64,000 bases of DNA from Asticcacaulis excentricus CB 48 (GCF_000175215.2 NC_014817.1:83501-147500), one strand, 5' to 3'; positions 34,753 through 44,209 are shown, counted from the stretch's first letter. Program-made: numbers and translations. The notes: generated from the sequence alone by a model not told the origin.

Positions 34753-35777
34753 TGGACCCATTATCGATATCCCATCAGCGCCTGCGGGCCATGTTGCGGA
34801 CCGCCATGGGGGAGGGGCTGGCCGCCGCCCTGGCCGATCCCGCCGTGTTTGAAATTCTCGTCAATCCCGATGGCACCGTCCGCTTTGATCGGGCCAGTGA
34901 AGGACGGGTGTTGTGTGACCTCATGATGCCTCCGGCAGAGGCCGAACGGATTATCCGCCTGGTAGCGAGCCATGTCCGTACTGAGATCCATCCAGACTCC
35001 CCCATCGTCAGTGCCGAATTGCCCATGTCTGCCGATGGCACGGGCGGAGAACGCTTCGAGGGCCTGTTGCCGCCGGTCTCGCGCGGCCCGTGCTTCTCGA
35101 TCCGCAAGCCCGCCTATCGCCTCTTCGGTCTCGAGGACTATGTGTCGGCCTGCGTCATGACGAAGGCTCAGGCGGAGGTCTTACGGCGCGCGGTGTGTTC
35201 GCGCCAGAATATCCTCGTGGCCGGCGGCACAAGCTCCGGCAAGACGACCCTGACCAACGCCCTTTTGGCAGAGGTCGCCGCCCTGGGTGAGAGGGTCGTA
35301 TTGATTGAGGACACGCGCGAACTGCGCTGCGCAGCGGAAGATGTCGTCGAATTGCGCACCCGGCCCGGTCATATCGCCTTGGGTGATCTCGTCCGCTCCA
35401 CCCTGCGTCTGCGGCCTGACCGCATCGTCGTCGGGGAGGTGAGGGGGGCGGAAGCGCTCGACCTTCTCAAGGCCTGGAACACCGGCCATCCCGGCGGAAT
35501 CGCGACGCTGCACGCCAATTCGGCCAAAGGGGCCCTGTTTCGCCTGGAACAGCTCGTTCAGGAAGCCGTGACCCATGTGCCGTCGGCCCTCATCGCCGAA
35601 GCCGTAGACGTCATCGTGTTCATCCGCGGGGCCGACCCACAGACCGGCATCCCTCGCCACGTCGCTGAAATCGTCGGGGTCGATGGCCTCGATGCCTGCG
35701 GCGGTTACGTCCTTCGCCCGATGCTTCCACTCGGGGAAGAGCCTGGTATCGCGCGTTCAACCCTTATGGAGATATAG
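34752..35777 (+). CDS. trbB: TrbB conjugal transfer ATPase (VirB11 family)
   Basis: A 341-residue hexameric secretion ATPase that powers pilus and channel assembly at the inner membrane. Walker A is GGTSSGKTT (158-166). The Asp box is VVLIEDTREL, Walker B lies in LRPDRIVVGEVRGAEALD, and the His box is GHPGGIATLHANSA. The length matches TrbB. ATG at 34752 overlaps the preceding stop and has AGGGAGG upstream; a GTG three bases earlier is the only alternative. Confidence 0.95.
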   Translation: MDPLSISHQRLRAMLRTAMGEGLAAALADPAVFEILVNPDGTVRFDRASEGRVLCDLMMPPAEAERIIRLVASHVRTEIHPDSPIVSAELPMSADGTGGERFEGLLPPVSRGPCFSIRKPAYRLFGLEDYVSACVMTKAQAEVLRRAVCSRQNILVAGGTSSGKTTLTNALLAEVAALGERVVLIEDTRELRCAAEDVVELRTRPGHIALGDLVRSTLRLRPDRIVVGEVRGAEALDLLKAWNTGHPGGIATLHANSAKGALFRLEQLVQEAVTHVPSALIAEAVDVIVFIRGADPQTGIPRHVAEIVGVDGLDACGGYVLRPMLPLGEEPGIARSTLMEI

Positions 35778-36137
35778 ATGTTCAAAACCCTGTTTCATTC
35801 GCCGGTGCCGGGTTGGCGACCGGACGCCCTCGAAAAACCACTCGCCGCTTTGGGGCTGTTGGGCCTTTGGATCGGTCTGTCCCCCGCCGCACAGGCAGCG
35901 GGCTCGGGCATGCCGTGGGAAGGGCCGCTTCAGCAGATCCTCGACAGTGTCCAGGGGCCCGTCGCCAAGATCATCGCGGTCATGGTGATTATCGTCGCGG
36001 GCCTGACCCTGGCCTTTGGCGAGACCTCTGGCGGCTTCCGCAAGCTCGTACAGATCGTCTTTGGTCTGTCGATCGCCTTTGCCGCCTCCTCCTTCTTCCT
36101 TAGCTTCTTCAGCTTCGGTGGGGGGGCCGTCATCTGA
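35778..36137 (+). CDS. trbC: TrbC/VirB2 pilin precursor
   Basis: A 119-residue major pilin precursor. A long signal segment (LAALGLLGLWIGLSPAAQAAG) is followed by two membrane helices (KIIAVMVIIVAGLTLAFG and the region after KLVQIVFGLSIAFAASSFF) separated by a short polar loop with GETSGGFRK. It is expected to be processed and cyclised by TraF (2762-3289). It begins directly after the trbB stop and overlaps trbD by one base. Confidence 0.92.
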   Translation: MFKTLFHSPVPGWRPDALEKPLAALGLLGLWIGLSPAAQAAGSGMPWEGPLQQILDSVQGPVAKIIAVMVIIVAGLTLAFGETSGGFRKLVQIVFGLSIAFAASSFFLSFFSFGGGAVI

Positions 36138-36400
36138 TGGCCAGCCGCGTCGAGGGCTTCGATGTCCCCCTGCACCTATCCCTCACGCAACCCCTGCTGT
36201 TGGGTGGCGCGCCACGGACCCTGGCGATTGCCAACGGGACCGTGGCCGCCGCCCTAGGCCTCGGCCTGCAGATGTGGCTGCCCGGTCTCGGCCTTTGGCT
36301 GATCGGGCATACCCTGGCCGTCTTTGCCGCCCGTTACGATCCCGATTTTGTGCCTGTCCTCCTGCGCCACCTCCGCCAGAAAGGCTATTTCGCATGCTGA
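36137..36400 (+). CDS. trbD: TrbD (VirB3-like) inner-membrane protein
   Basis: An 87-residue protein with the VirB3/TrbD pattern: a short N-terminal amphipathic stretch (VPLHLSLTQPLLLGGAPR), one or two hydrophobic segments, and a C-terminal DPDFVPVLLRHLRQKGYF. It works with TrbE at the base of the secretion channel. It overlaps trbC by one base and trbE by seven. Confidence 0.92.
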   Translation: MASRVEGFDVPLHLSLTQPLLLGGAPRTLAIANGTVAAALGLGLQMWLPGLGLWLIGHTLAVFAARYDPDFVPVLLRHLRQKGYFAC

Positions 36401-38814
36401 ATCTGCGCCAATACCGCCAGACGGCCGATCGTTTGTCCGATCATTTGCCCTGGGTCGCACTCGTCGCGCCGGGCGTCATCCTCAACAAAGACGGCAGCTT
36501 TCAACGTACGATCCGCTATCAGGGCCCGGACCTCGAAAGTGCCACGCCCGCCGAACTGGTCAGCGTCACCGCTCGTGTCAACAATGTGCTGCGTCGGTTC
36601 GGAACCGGCTGGGCGCTGTTCTTTGAAGCCCGCCGCGCCCCGGCCATGCGCTATCCGGCACCCGGTGCCGAAACCGGGATAGCCCGCCTGATCGATGAAG
36701 AGCGCCGCGCGGCCTTCGAAGGGGAGGCCGAGGCGCACTTCGAGAGCCAATACTATCTGACCTTCGTCTTCATGCCTCCCGCCGATGTTCTGTCTCGCGC
36801 CAGCCAGGCGCTGATTGAGACCCCTGATACTGAGCCGGGAACAGAGACGCGCCGGGACTGGAAACGCGAACTTCAGATGTTCGTCAATCGCACGAACGCC
36901 GCTATCGATCTGTTGGCCGGGATCATGCCGCGGGTCGAACCGTTAGACGATGCAGAGACCCTGACCTATCTGCACAGCACCGTCTCAACAAAGTCCCATC
37001 GCGTGGCCGTGCCCGCTATCCCCGTTTATCTTGACGCCATCCTTGTCGATACGCCGCTTAACGGTGGCCTGTCGCCCCGGCTGGGTGAACAGCATATCCG
37101 CACCATCACGGTACTGGGTTTCCCAAACCACACCCATCCGGGACTTCTTGATGCCCTGAATCATCTGGCCTTCGGCTATCGCTGGACAACCCGCTTTATT
37201 GCGCTCGACAAGGAAACCGCCGTCAAAACCCTGACCAAGGTGCGCCAACAGTGGTTCAACAAGCGCAAGTCCGTCACCGCCATGCTGCGCGAGGTGATGT
37301 ATGCGCAAGCCTCGCCTCTGACCGACACCGATGCCGACAACAAGGTGGCTGATGCCGACGCGGCCCTTCAGGCACTGGGCGGCGATCACGTCAGCTTTGG
37401 CTATCTCACCACGACGATCTCAGTGTTCGATACTGACGCCCACATGGCCGATGAAAAGGTCAGGGTAGTGGAGCAGGCGGTAAATAGCCTGGGCTTCACC
37501 ACGTTTCGGGAGACCCTGAACGCCGTCGAAGCATGGCTTGGCTCACTGCCCGGGCACCTCTACGCCAATGTGCGTCAGCCGCTGATCCACTCGCTCAATC
37601 TGGTTCACCTGATGCCGCTCTCAGCTGTCTGGGCGGGGCCTGAGCGCAATAGCCATCTCGATGGGCCACCCTTGCTGCATGCGGTGAGTTCGGGGGCAAC
37701 GCCGTTCCGCCTCTCGACCCATGTCGGTGACGTTGGGCATATGATGGTTCTGGGGCCAACGGGGGCGGGCAAGTCGGTCTTGCTGGCTTTTCTGGCGCTA
37801 CAGTTCCAACGCTATGCGGGGGCGCAGACTTTCATTTTCGACAAGGGCGGCTCGGCAAGGGCCGCCGCCCTCGCTATGAACGGCAAGCACCATGCCCTCG
37901 GACGAACCGCAGCCCTGTCGTTTCAGCCCTTGTCTATGATCGACGATCCGGACGAGCGTACCTGGGCACTGGAATGGATTTTAAGCCTTCTCCTCAATGA
38001 GAAGGTCGAGGTGACCCCTGATATCAAGGCCGCCGTTTGGACCGCGCTCAATAATCTGGCAGCGGCCCCTATGGGCGAGCGCACCTTGACCGGGCTAAGT
38101 GTCCTGCTCTCGTCCAATGCGTTGAAGCAGGCTTTGGCTCCCTATACGCTTGAGGGCGCTTACGGGCAGTGTCTGGATGCGGACTGCGATGGGCTCGATC
38201 TGGCGCCCATCCATTGTTTTGAGACCGAAGACCTGATGGGCGATGCCGGTCTGGTGGCCCCTGTCCTGACCTATCTGTTCCACCGACTGGAAGCCCGCTT
38301 CGATGGGCGGCCCACGCTACTGATCCTTGATGAGGCCTGGGTCTTTCTCGATAATCCGCAGTTTGCGGCCCGCCTTCGGGAATGGCTTAAGGTCCTGCGC
38401 AAGAAGAATGTCAGCGTGGTGTTTGCCACCCAGTCTTTGGCCGACATCGCCGACAGCGCGATTGCCCCCGCCATTATCGAGTCCTGCCCGCAGCGGCTCT
38501 TCCTGCCCAATGAGCGCGCGGCCGAGCCGCTCTCGCAGGCGGCCTATCAGCGCATGGGTCTCAATGCCCGCCAAATCGAGCTGATCGCTCAGGCCATACC
38601 CAAACGCCAATATTATCTGCAATCTCGCAAAGGAAACCGACTGTTCGATCTGAACCTCGGCCCGCTCGCCCTGTCCGTCTGTGCTGCGGCGTCGCCCGAG
38701 GATCAACGCTTGATCGATAGGGTGGTGGAGGCCGAAGGGCCCGAACAGTTCGCCCCCGCCTATCTGGCGGCGCGGGGTTTATCCTGGGCGGCCGATCTCC
38801 TGAAACCTCCGTAG
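36394..38814 (+). CDS. trbE: TrbE (VirB4 family) conjugal transfer ATPase
   Basis: An 806-residue VirB4-type ATPase, the largest motor of the channel. The start MLNLRQYRQTADRLSDHLPW at 36394 is the family N-terminus. The frame is open 126 codons further upstream over trbC and trbD, but that part is a shadow. Walker A GPTGAGKSVLLAF lies near residue 453 and Walker B LLILDEAWVFL near 642, followed by KKNVSVVFATQSLADI. It overlaps trbD by seven bases. Confidence 0.95.
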   Translation: MLNLRQYRQTADRLSDHLPWVALVAPGVILNKDGSFQRTIRYQGPDLESATPAELVSVTARVNNVLRRFGTGWALFFEARRAPAMRYPAPGAETGIARLIDEERRAAFEGEAEAHFESQYYLTFVFMPPADVLSRASQALIETPDTEPGTETRRDWKRELQMFVNRTNAAIDLLAGIMPRVEPLDDAETLTYLHSTVSTKSHRVAVPAIPVYLDAILVDTPLNGGLSPRLGEQHIRTITVLGFPNHTHPGLLDALNHLAFGYRWTTRFIALDKETAVKTLTKVRQQWFNKRKSVTAMLREVMYAQASPLTDTDADNKVADADAALQALGGDHVSFGYLTTTISVFDTDAHMADEKVRVVEQAVNSLGFTTFRETLNAVEAWLGSLPGHLYANVRQPLIHSLNLVHLMPLSAVWAGPERNSHLDGPPLLHAVSSGATPFRLSTHVGDVGHMMVLGPTGAGKSVLLAFLALQFQRYAGAQTFIFDKGGSARAAALAMNGKHHALGRTAALSFQPLSMIDDPDERTWALEWILSLLLNEKVEVTPDIKAAVWTALNNLAAAPMGERTLTGLSVLLSSNALKQALAPYTLEGAYGQCLDADCDGLDLAPIHCFETEDLMGDAGLVAPVLTYLFHRLEARFDGRPTLLILDEAWVFLDNPQFAARLREWLKVLRKKNVSVVFATQSLADIADSAIAPAIIESCPQRLFLPNERAAEPLSQAAYQRMGLNARQIELIAQAIPKRQYYLQSRKGNRLFDLNLGPLALSVCAAASPEDQRLIDRVVEAEGPEQFAPAYLAARGLSWAADLLKPP

Positions 38815-38910
38815 GCGCCTTACCCGTCACACCCCTGATCATTTCCGATCCACTTTGAGGCCAGCCGCAGCAGGTCACGCCCTCCCTTTGCCCATATTCG
38901 GAGTCTTCCC

Positions 38911-39636
38911 ATGTCCCACAACGCTTTGCGTCGCTTCTCCATCGCCCTGATGATGGGCGCGTCGCTCGCGGGCCTGTCTGCGCCGGTATCCGCCCAGATC
39001 GCTGTCTTCGACCCGACCAACTACACCCAGAATATCCTGCAGGCGACGCGCGCCCTTCAGACAATCAACAACCAGATCCAGTCGCTGCAGAACGAAGCAC
39101 AGATGATCCGCGACATGGCGACCGAGTTGAAGCGTCTCGATGTCTCCGCATTGCTGAAGCTCAACAAGGATATCGCCGCAATCAACGACCTGATGAAGGA
39201 AGCCAAGGGCATTGCCTTCACGCTGTCACAGACGCGCGCCGCGCTTAAGGCTCAGTTTCCGCAGGGCTACGATTTATCGATCTCAGGCAGAGGGTTATCG
39301 GCGCAAGCTGACGCCCGTTGGCACAGCGCCATGGATGCGTTTCAGCAGACGCTTCTGGTGCAATCTCAGATCTCGGAAGCCCTGCAGTCTGATGCCGGTA
39401 CGCTGAATGATCTGGTTCGCGCCTCAGAGTCAGCCGACGGCGGCTTGCAGGCCCAGCAGGCGGCCAATCAGCTGTCCGCCCTTGTGGCCAAGCAGCAGAT
39501 GCAGATCACGGCGCTGATGGCCGCCCAGTACCGGGCCGAAGCGCTCGATGCAGCAAGGAAGGCCGAAGGGGAGGCCGCCGCCAGGGCGGCTACCCGGAAG
39601 TTCCTCGGTTCCGGCAAGGCCTATACGGCGCAGTAA
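38911..39636 (+). CDS. trbJ: TrbJ (VirB5-like) protein
   Basis: A 241-residue exported protein with a signal peptide ending PVSAQ and a mostly helical body (ILQATRALQTINNQIQSLQNE), matching TrbJ. VirB5-type proteins sit at the pilus tip and help adhesion to recipients. It is separated from trbE by 96 bases that show no gene. The usual trbK exclusion-lipoprotein gene that often follows trbJ is absent; only 35 bases lie before trbL. Confidence 0.92.
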   Translation: MSHNALRRFSIALMMGASLAGLSAPVSAQIAVFDPTNYTQNILQATRALQTINNQIQSLQNEAQMIRDMATELKRLDVSALLKLNKDIAAINDLMKEAKGIAFTLSQTRAALKAQFPQGYDLSISGRGLSAQADARWHSAMDAFQQTLLVQSQISEALQSDAGTLNDLVRASESADGGLQAQQAANQLSALVAKQQMQITALMAAQYRAEALDAARKAEGEAAARAATRKFLGSGKAYTAQ

Positions 39637-39671
39637 GCGCGACAAATCAATCGCTTGGCTGGGTATTCCTC

Positions 39672-40901
39672 ATGACCGATCTTAACATCATCGATTCCTT
39701 TCTGGCGACCTTCATCGCCTATATCGACTCCGGGTTCGGTCTGCTCCGCGGTGATCTAGTGAGCCTGACGAGCCTCCTGATCACCATCGACGTGACGATT
39801 GCCGCCCTCTTCTGGGTGCTGGACGAGGAAAGCCAGCTGTTTGGCAAGCTCATTAAAAAGGTCCTCTATGTCGGGGCCTTTGCCTACATCCTGAATAACT
39901 TCCAGTCTCTGGCCAATCTGATCCACCAGTCCTTCACGCAACTGGGCCTGAATGCCAGTGGTGGCAGTATCGCCGCCGGGGATTTGCTCAAACCTGGACG
40001 TCTGGCTGGCATTGGGTTTGAGGCGGCCCACCCGTTGCTGGAGCAGGTGGCCGATCTCATGGGGCTCGACACGGTCCTCGCCAATCTCCTGACCATCGTC
40101 GTGCTCCTGATCGCCTGGCTGATCGTCCTTCTGGCCTTTTTCGTTCTGGCCATCCAGCTTTTCATAACGGTGCTGGAATTCAAGCTGACCTGCCTCGCGG
40201 GGTTTGTACTCGTACCCTTTGCCTTCTGGAACAAGACGGCCTTCCTCGCTGAACGCGTGCTTGGCAATGTCATCACGTCCGGGATCAAGATCATGGTGCT
40301 GGCGGTCATCGTCGGTATCGGAACGGGATTTTTCGCGCGCTTTGTTGGGGCGCTCGATGGCGCAGAACCCGACATCAATCAGACCATGACGCTCGTTCTG
40401 GCCGCACTGACCCTATTGGGGCTCGGCATCTTCGGCCCCAGTATCGCGTCGGGTCTAGTGTCTGGCGCGCCGCAACTGGGCGCGGGCGCTGTTCTTGGAA
40501 CCGTAGGGGCTGCGGCAGCGGCAGGCATGCTGGCCGGCGGTGGCGCTTTGGCGGCGGCGCGCCTGGCGGGAGGTGCCGCCGGTGGCACCTCGGCCGTTCA
40601 GGCCGCCTCAAGCATGGGCAGTGCGTCCGGCGGATCAACCGGTGGCGCGTCGGTCTCTGGAGGGGCGGGGCCAGCGCCAGTCCCACCCTTCTCATCGCCG
40701 CCAACATCATCAGGCGGAGGTGGCAGAATGGCTACGGCAGCAAGCGCATCCAAGGCTCCAGAGCAAGCCCAACCCGATTGGGCGAAGAAGATGCAGCGGG
40801 AGCAGAGGCTGCGCGGTCATCTGCATGCGGCCCAGACAGCCCTATCCGCTGGGGACCAGCCCGTCGCTTCCGCCAACCCTGACATCACTCAAAAGGAGTA
40901 G
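39672..40901 (+). CDS. trbL: TrbL (VirB6-like) polytopic membrane protein
   Basis: A 409-residue VirB6/TrbL family channel protein with about six to seven hydrophobic segments between residues 15 and 275. A long Gly/Ala/Ser-rich tail follows (GSASGGSTGGASVSGGAGP), then a charged end. The low-complexity tail is typical for TrbL. It is followed by trbF after a three-base gap. Confidence 0.93.
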   Translation: MTDLNIIDSFLATFIAYIDSGFGLLRGDLVSLTSLLITIDVTIAALFWVLDEESQLFGKLIKKVLYVGAFAYILNNFQSLANLIHQSFTQLGLNASGGSIAAGDLLKPGRLAGIGFEAAHPLLEQVADLMGLDTVLANLLTIVVLLIAWLIVLLAFFVLAIQLFITVLEFKLTCLAGFVLVPFAFWNKTAFLAERVLGNVITSGIKIMVLAVIVGIGTGFFARFVGALDGAEPDINQTMTLVLAALTLLGLGIFGPSIASGLVSGAPQLGAGAVLGTVGAAAAAGMLAGGGALAAARLAGGAAGGTSAVQAASSMGSASGGSTGGASVSGGAGPAPVPPFSSPPTSSGGGGRMATAASASKAPEQAQPDWAKKMQREQRLRGHLHAAQTALSAGDQPVASANPDITQKE

Positions 40902-40904
40902 ACT

Positions 40905-41651
40905 ATGCGGTTCAAACGCCCCGTCCAGCGCTATGGCGATAGGCCGGAACCCGAAACCCCCTACCAGAAAGCGGCGCAAATCTGGGACGAGCGTATTGGC
41001 ACCAGTCAGGCTCAGGCCGCCAACTGGCGGCTGATGGCGCTCGGCGCGTCCGTCGTGTCCCTCTGTCTGGCGGGTGGCATGATCTGGCTTGCTTCGCAGA
41101 GCCGCGTCACGCCGTATGTCGTTGAGGTCGATAGTCAGGGTGGTGTGCGGGCGGTGGCACCCGCCGTTGAGACCTACCAGCCTACCGACGCCCAGGTCGC
41201 GTGGTTTCTGGCGCGCTTCATTACCAATGTCCGATCTTTGTCGATCGATCCTGTTCTGGTGCGTCAGAACTGGCTTGAGGCCTATGCCTTTGCCACGGAC
41301 CGTGCGGCACAGGCTCTCAACGCACAGGCACAGGCCAATGATCCGTTCGCGGGGATCGGTGAGCGCAGCGTGACGGTGTCGATCCTAAGCGTCGTGCGGG
41401 CGTCGCCAAAAAGCTTTCAGATCAAATGGAAGGAACAGGTCTATTCGCGAGGATTGCCAGATAAAACAACCTACTGGACCGGAATCCTCAACGTTCAGAA
41501 GAGCCTGCCCAGGCGCGAGGACGTCCTACGCAAGAACCCGCTCGGCCTCTATGTCACCGACCTCTCCTGGTCTCAGGACTACAGCAGCCCCGAGGTGAAG
41601 CCGTCCGTTACAGCCGTGACCACCTCACCTTCAGAAGGAGTACAGCCGTGA
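40905..41651 (+). CDS. trbF: TrbF (VirB8-like) inner-membrane assembly protein
   Basis: A 248-residue bitopic protein: a short cytoplasmic N-terminus with PETPYQKAAQIWDERIGTSQAQAANW, one membrane segment (MALGASVVSLCLAGGMIWLAS) and a periplasmic VirB8 domain (TPYVVEVDSQGGVRAVAP). It is a bitopic scaffold of the type IV channel. It overlaps trbG by four bases. Confidence 0.94.
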   Translation: MRFKRPVQRYGDRPEPETPYQKAAQIWDERIGTSQAQAANWRLMALGASVVSLCLAGGMIWLASQSRVTPYVVEVDSQGGVRAVAPAVETYQPTDAQVAWFLARFITNVRSLSIDPVLVRQNWLEAYAFATDRAAQALNAQAQANDPFAGIGERSVTVSILSVVRASPKSFQIKWKEQVYSRGLPDKTTYWTGILNVQKSLPRREDVLRKNPLGLYVTDLSWSQDYSSPEVKPSVTAVTTSPSEGVQP

Positions 41652-42520
41652 AAACCGTCGTCCTGACTTGTCTTGTCGGGTCTTGTCTTGCGCTGACGCT
41701 GCCCGCGGTGTCCGACGCGAAGCCCGTGCGAAAGACCTCACCTACCGCGCGCGCCATTCATGCCGCAAACGCAGCCGCGACCCAAGGCCCAGAGCCGGGC
41801 AGCTATCTCAATGCCGTTCAGGTCTATACCTTCATTGAGGGCACGCTTTACCGGCTGTTCACGGCGCCTGACAAGGTCAGCGATATCGTCCTGCAAACCG
41901 GCGAAAGCCTGATTTCAGTCTCAGCCGGGGACACGGGCCGCTGGGTGATCGGTGATACGACCAGTGGCAGCGGGGAGGGCAGGCAAACCCACATTCTCGT
42001 CAAGCCATACACAGCAGGACTTAGAACGAACCTGATCATCACCACGGATCGGCGGACCTATCACCTGCAACTGGAGAGCACACGGATGACGGCCATGGCG
42101 GCCGTCACCTGGCGGTACCCGCAGGATCAACTCCTGACGAAAAAGGCGGAGGCGCCCGTTGAGGTGCCATCTCCGCCCACACCCGTCATCGTGGGTTTAT
42201 CGCTGGAGAGTCTGCGCTTCAGCTACACCATCACAGGTGCCAGGCCGGCCTGGCGTCCCGTGCGGGCGTTCGATGACGGCCAGAAGGTCTATATTGAGTT
42301 CCCTGCCGATCTGGCCTTGGGGCAGGCCCCGCCGCTTTTTAGTGTTGGTGCGGATGGCAAGCCCGAACTCCTGAACTACCGTGTTCAGGGCCGGTTCTAC
42401 GTCACCGATGTTCTGTTCAGCGCGGCGGAACTGCGTCTGGGCGCCAGGCGGCAATCGGTCGTCCGCATCACCCGGACGGGTGAGGGGGCGGCAAAAACGC
42501 CGGGAGTGCATCATGACTGA
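41648..42520 (+). CDS. trbG: TrbG (VirB9-like) outer-membrane channel protein
   Basis: A 290-residue secreted protein with a signal peptide (about 1-24) and the TrbG/VirB9 two-part layout. The N-terminal part includes VYTFIEGTLYRLFTAPDKVSDIVLQ. The C-terminal beta-sandwich includes ARPAWRPVRAFDDGQKVYIEFP and LLNYRVQGRFYVTDVLF. It forms the outer-membrane core with TrbI. It overlaps trbI by eight bases. Confidence 0.94.
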   Translation: MKTVVLTCLVGSCLALTLPAVSDAKPVRKTSPTARAIHAANAAATQGPEPGSYLNAVQVYTFIEGTLYRLFTAPDKVSDIVLQTGESLISVSAGDTGRWVIGDTTSGSGEGRQTHILVKPYTAGLRTNLIITTDRRTYHLQLESTRMTAMAAVTWRYPQDQLLTKKAEAPVEVPSPPTPVIVGLSLESLRFSYTITGARPAWRPVRAFDDGQKVYIEFPADLALGQAPPLFSVGADGKPELLNYRVQGRFYVTDVLFSAAELRLGARRQSVVRITRTGEGAAKTPGVHHD

Positions 42521-43703
42521 CCTTGCCCCCAATCCCAAGGTCGATCCCGAAACCCTGGTCCTTCGCGCCCAGCCACGCCGCATCATTCGCTTCAAGCGCC
42601 ACGTGTTGGTGGCCTCGGCAGCTGTGGTTTGCGCCTCCCTATTCGGAGTGACATGGCTGGCGCTCGGCGCGTCGGCACCGAAGGTTGTCGCGCAGCCGGA
42701 AACCTTCAATCCGGACAAGCTCGCCGACACGCAACAGGCCCAGCCCGACAAACTGAGCCAGTTGCCGCAAGCCTATGATCAGATACCAGAGGGTGTGCCT
42801 CAGCTAGGGCCGCCTTTGCCGGGCTATCGGGGCGAGTCGACTCTGCAAGTTGCGCCAGTGCCGGCACAGGCGGGGCGAGATGGCGGCGTTGGGAGCGGTA
42901 GCGTCTCAGCCCCCGCGACCGTCAGTGGGGTGTTCTTCACGGTAGCGCCCCGCCTCTCAACGGTTGCAGATAAGGCCCCGATGCCTGACATACGGCCTTT
43001 GGATGCCATGAGGTTGCCAATTTCGTTCGGTCCGGCCGAAGGTGTGCCTCTCGCAAAGCCGGATTTCGTCGACCGGAAAGGCTATGGCGGTATCTACAAC
43101 AGCCACGAGATGCAGACACCGGTCTCGCCCTATCAGGTCATGGCAGGCACCGTTCTCTCCGCCAGCCTTGTCACCGGCCTGAAATCTGACCTTCCCGGGG
43201 TTGTCATTGCCCAGGTGTCGCAGCCTGTCTTTGATACCGTTTCGGCCCAACACCTGTTGATCCCGGCGGGCACGCGACTTCTGGGGCAATATGACGATCA
43301 GGTCGCTTTCGGGCAGTCCCGCGCACTGGTTGTGTGGAAACGTCTGATCCTGCCGGATGGCTCTTCCCTCGAAATCGACAATCTGCCAGCGACAGATTCA
43401 GAGGGTGATGCGGGGCTTGCCGACAAGGTGGATTACCACACCTGGAGCTTGCTCAAGGGTGTGGGACTATCGACCTTGCTGGGTTTGACTTCGCATAGCG
43501 GCCAGGGGGATGATGACAGCGATCTTGTGCGCGCCTTTCGGGAGGCTACCCGCGATACCGCCAATCAAGCCGGGCAGCGGATCGTCGAGAAGTCCCTGAA
43601 TATCCGCCCCTCTATCACCGTGCGTCCCGGATGGCCGGTGCGGGTCATCGTTCATAAGGACCTAATTCTGAAACCGTATGGGGGAGGGGCTAGTCATGGT
43701 TGA
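42513..43703 (+). CDS. trbI: TrbI (VirB10-like) channel scaffold protein
   Basis: A 396-residue VirB10/TrbI family protein: cytoplasmic tail, one membrane helix (HVLVASAAVVCASLFGVTWLAL), a Pro/Gln-rich spacer and a C-terminal barrel (YQVMAGTVLSASLVTGLKSDLP, LLIPAGTRLLGQYDDQVAFGQ). The start at 42513 overlaps the end of trbG; the longer frame was rejected. It overlaps the DUF2274 gene by eight bases. Confidence 0.94.
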   Translation: MTDLAPNPKVDPETLVLRAQPRRIIRFKRHVLVASAAVVCASLFGVTWLALGASAPKVVAQPETFNPDKLADTQQAQPDKLSQLPQAYDQIPEGVPQLGPPLPGYRGESTLQVAPVPAQAGRDGGVGSGSVSAPATVSGVFFTVAPRLSTVADKAPMPDIRPLDAMRLPISFGPAEGVPLAKPDFVDRKGYGGIYNSHEMQTPVSPYQVMAGTVLSASLVTGLKSDLPGVVIAQVSQPVFDTVSAQHLLIPAGTRLLGQYDDQVAFGQSRALVVWKRLILPDGSSLEIDNLPATDSEGDAGLADKVDYHTWSLLKGVGLSTLLGLTSHSGQGDDDSDLVRAFREATRDTANQAGQRIVEKSLNIRPSITVRPGWPVRVIVHKDLILKPYGGGASHG

Positions 43704-43908
43704 ATTGAAACTTGCGAAGCTACCGGATCGGACGCCGGTCAAGCTGACGATCATGCTGGGCGCGGAACTGCATCAGTGCCTCAGAGACTATGCCGAGCTC
43801 TATGCGGCCGCTTATGGGGCCACCGAACAGGTCGTCGATCTCATTCCGTACATGCTGGAGGCGTTCCTCCAGAGTGACAAGGGCTTTCAGCGAGGAGGTA
43901 AGAAGTGA
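43696..43908 (+). CDS. DUF2274 domain-containing protein
   Basis: A 70-residue protein matching DUF2274: KLAKLPDRTPVKLTIMLGAELHQCLRDYAELYAAAYG and a helical end. Its N-terminal strand and following helices recall a ribbon-helix-helix, so DNA binding is possible. It is a standard last gene of Trb operons in alphaproteobacterial ICEs. The start at 43696 overlaps trbI; the stop overlaps the next ATG by one base. Confidence 0.88.
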   Translation: MVELKLAKLPDRTPVKLTIMLGAELHQCLRDYAELYAAAYGATEQVVDLIPYMLEAFLQSDKGFQRGGKK

Positions 43909-44147
43909 TGCGCACTAACTCTAATGAACTTACGGATGGCAACGGGACCGTTGTTTTGCCGGAAAAGCTGGCTTACAGCATACATGAGGCGATATTGGCC
44001 ACAGGTCTCGGTCGAACGTTCCTCTATGACCGCATGATGTCGGGAGAGCTTAAATCACGCAAATTGGGTGGACGGCGAGTCATTCTGAAAAACGACCTGA
44101 TGGAGTACCTCAACTCAAGCCCGCCGGGGCAGGGCTTAAGCTGGTAA
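43908..44147 (+). CDS. Small excisionase-like HTH protein
   Basis: A 79-residue protein with a MerR/excisionase-type DNA-binding fold: AYSIHEAILATGLGRTFLYDRMMSGELKSRKLGGRRVILKNDLMEYLN. The GRTFLYD helix and the GRR wing are the visible marks. AGGAGG lies nine bases before the ATG at 43908. It is the last gene before the tRNA-Ser attachment region, 230 bases from the tRNA 3' end, with its own terminator. By position it could be the excisionase, with the 2526-2762 protein as a regulator, or the reverse. Confidence 0.8.
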   Translation: MRTNSNELTDGNGTVVLPEKLAYSIHEAILATGLGRTFLYDRMMSGELKSRKLGGRRVILKNDLMEYLNSSPPGQGLSW

Positions 44148-44176
44148 GGGCTGAGTTCACGCGATTCAAATTGACG

Positions 44177-44209
44177 GCCTCCGAAACGATTCGGAGGCTG
44201 TTTTTTTTT
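44177..44209 (+). terminator. Terminator of the tra/trb operon
   Basis: A perfect 9-bp stem GCCTCCGAA (44177-44185) with TTCGGAGGC (44190-44198), ACGA loop and a long T run. Confidence 0.9.

Noticed and set aside
36016..36393. Open frame extending trbE 126 codons upstream
   Set aside because: It overlaps trbC and trbD in another frame and lacks family similarity; the TrbE N-terminus starts at 36394.
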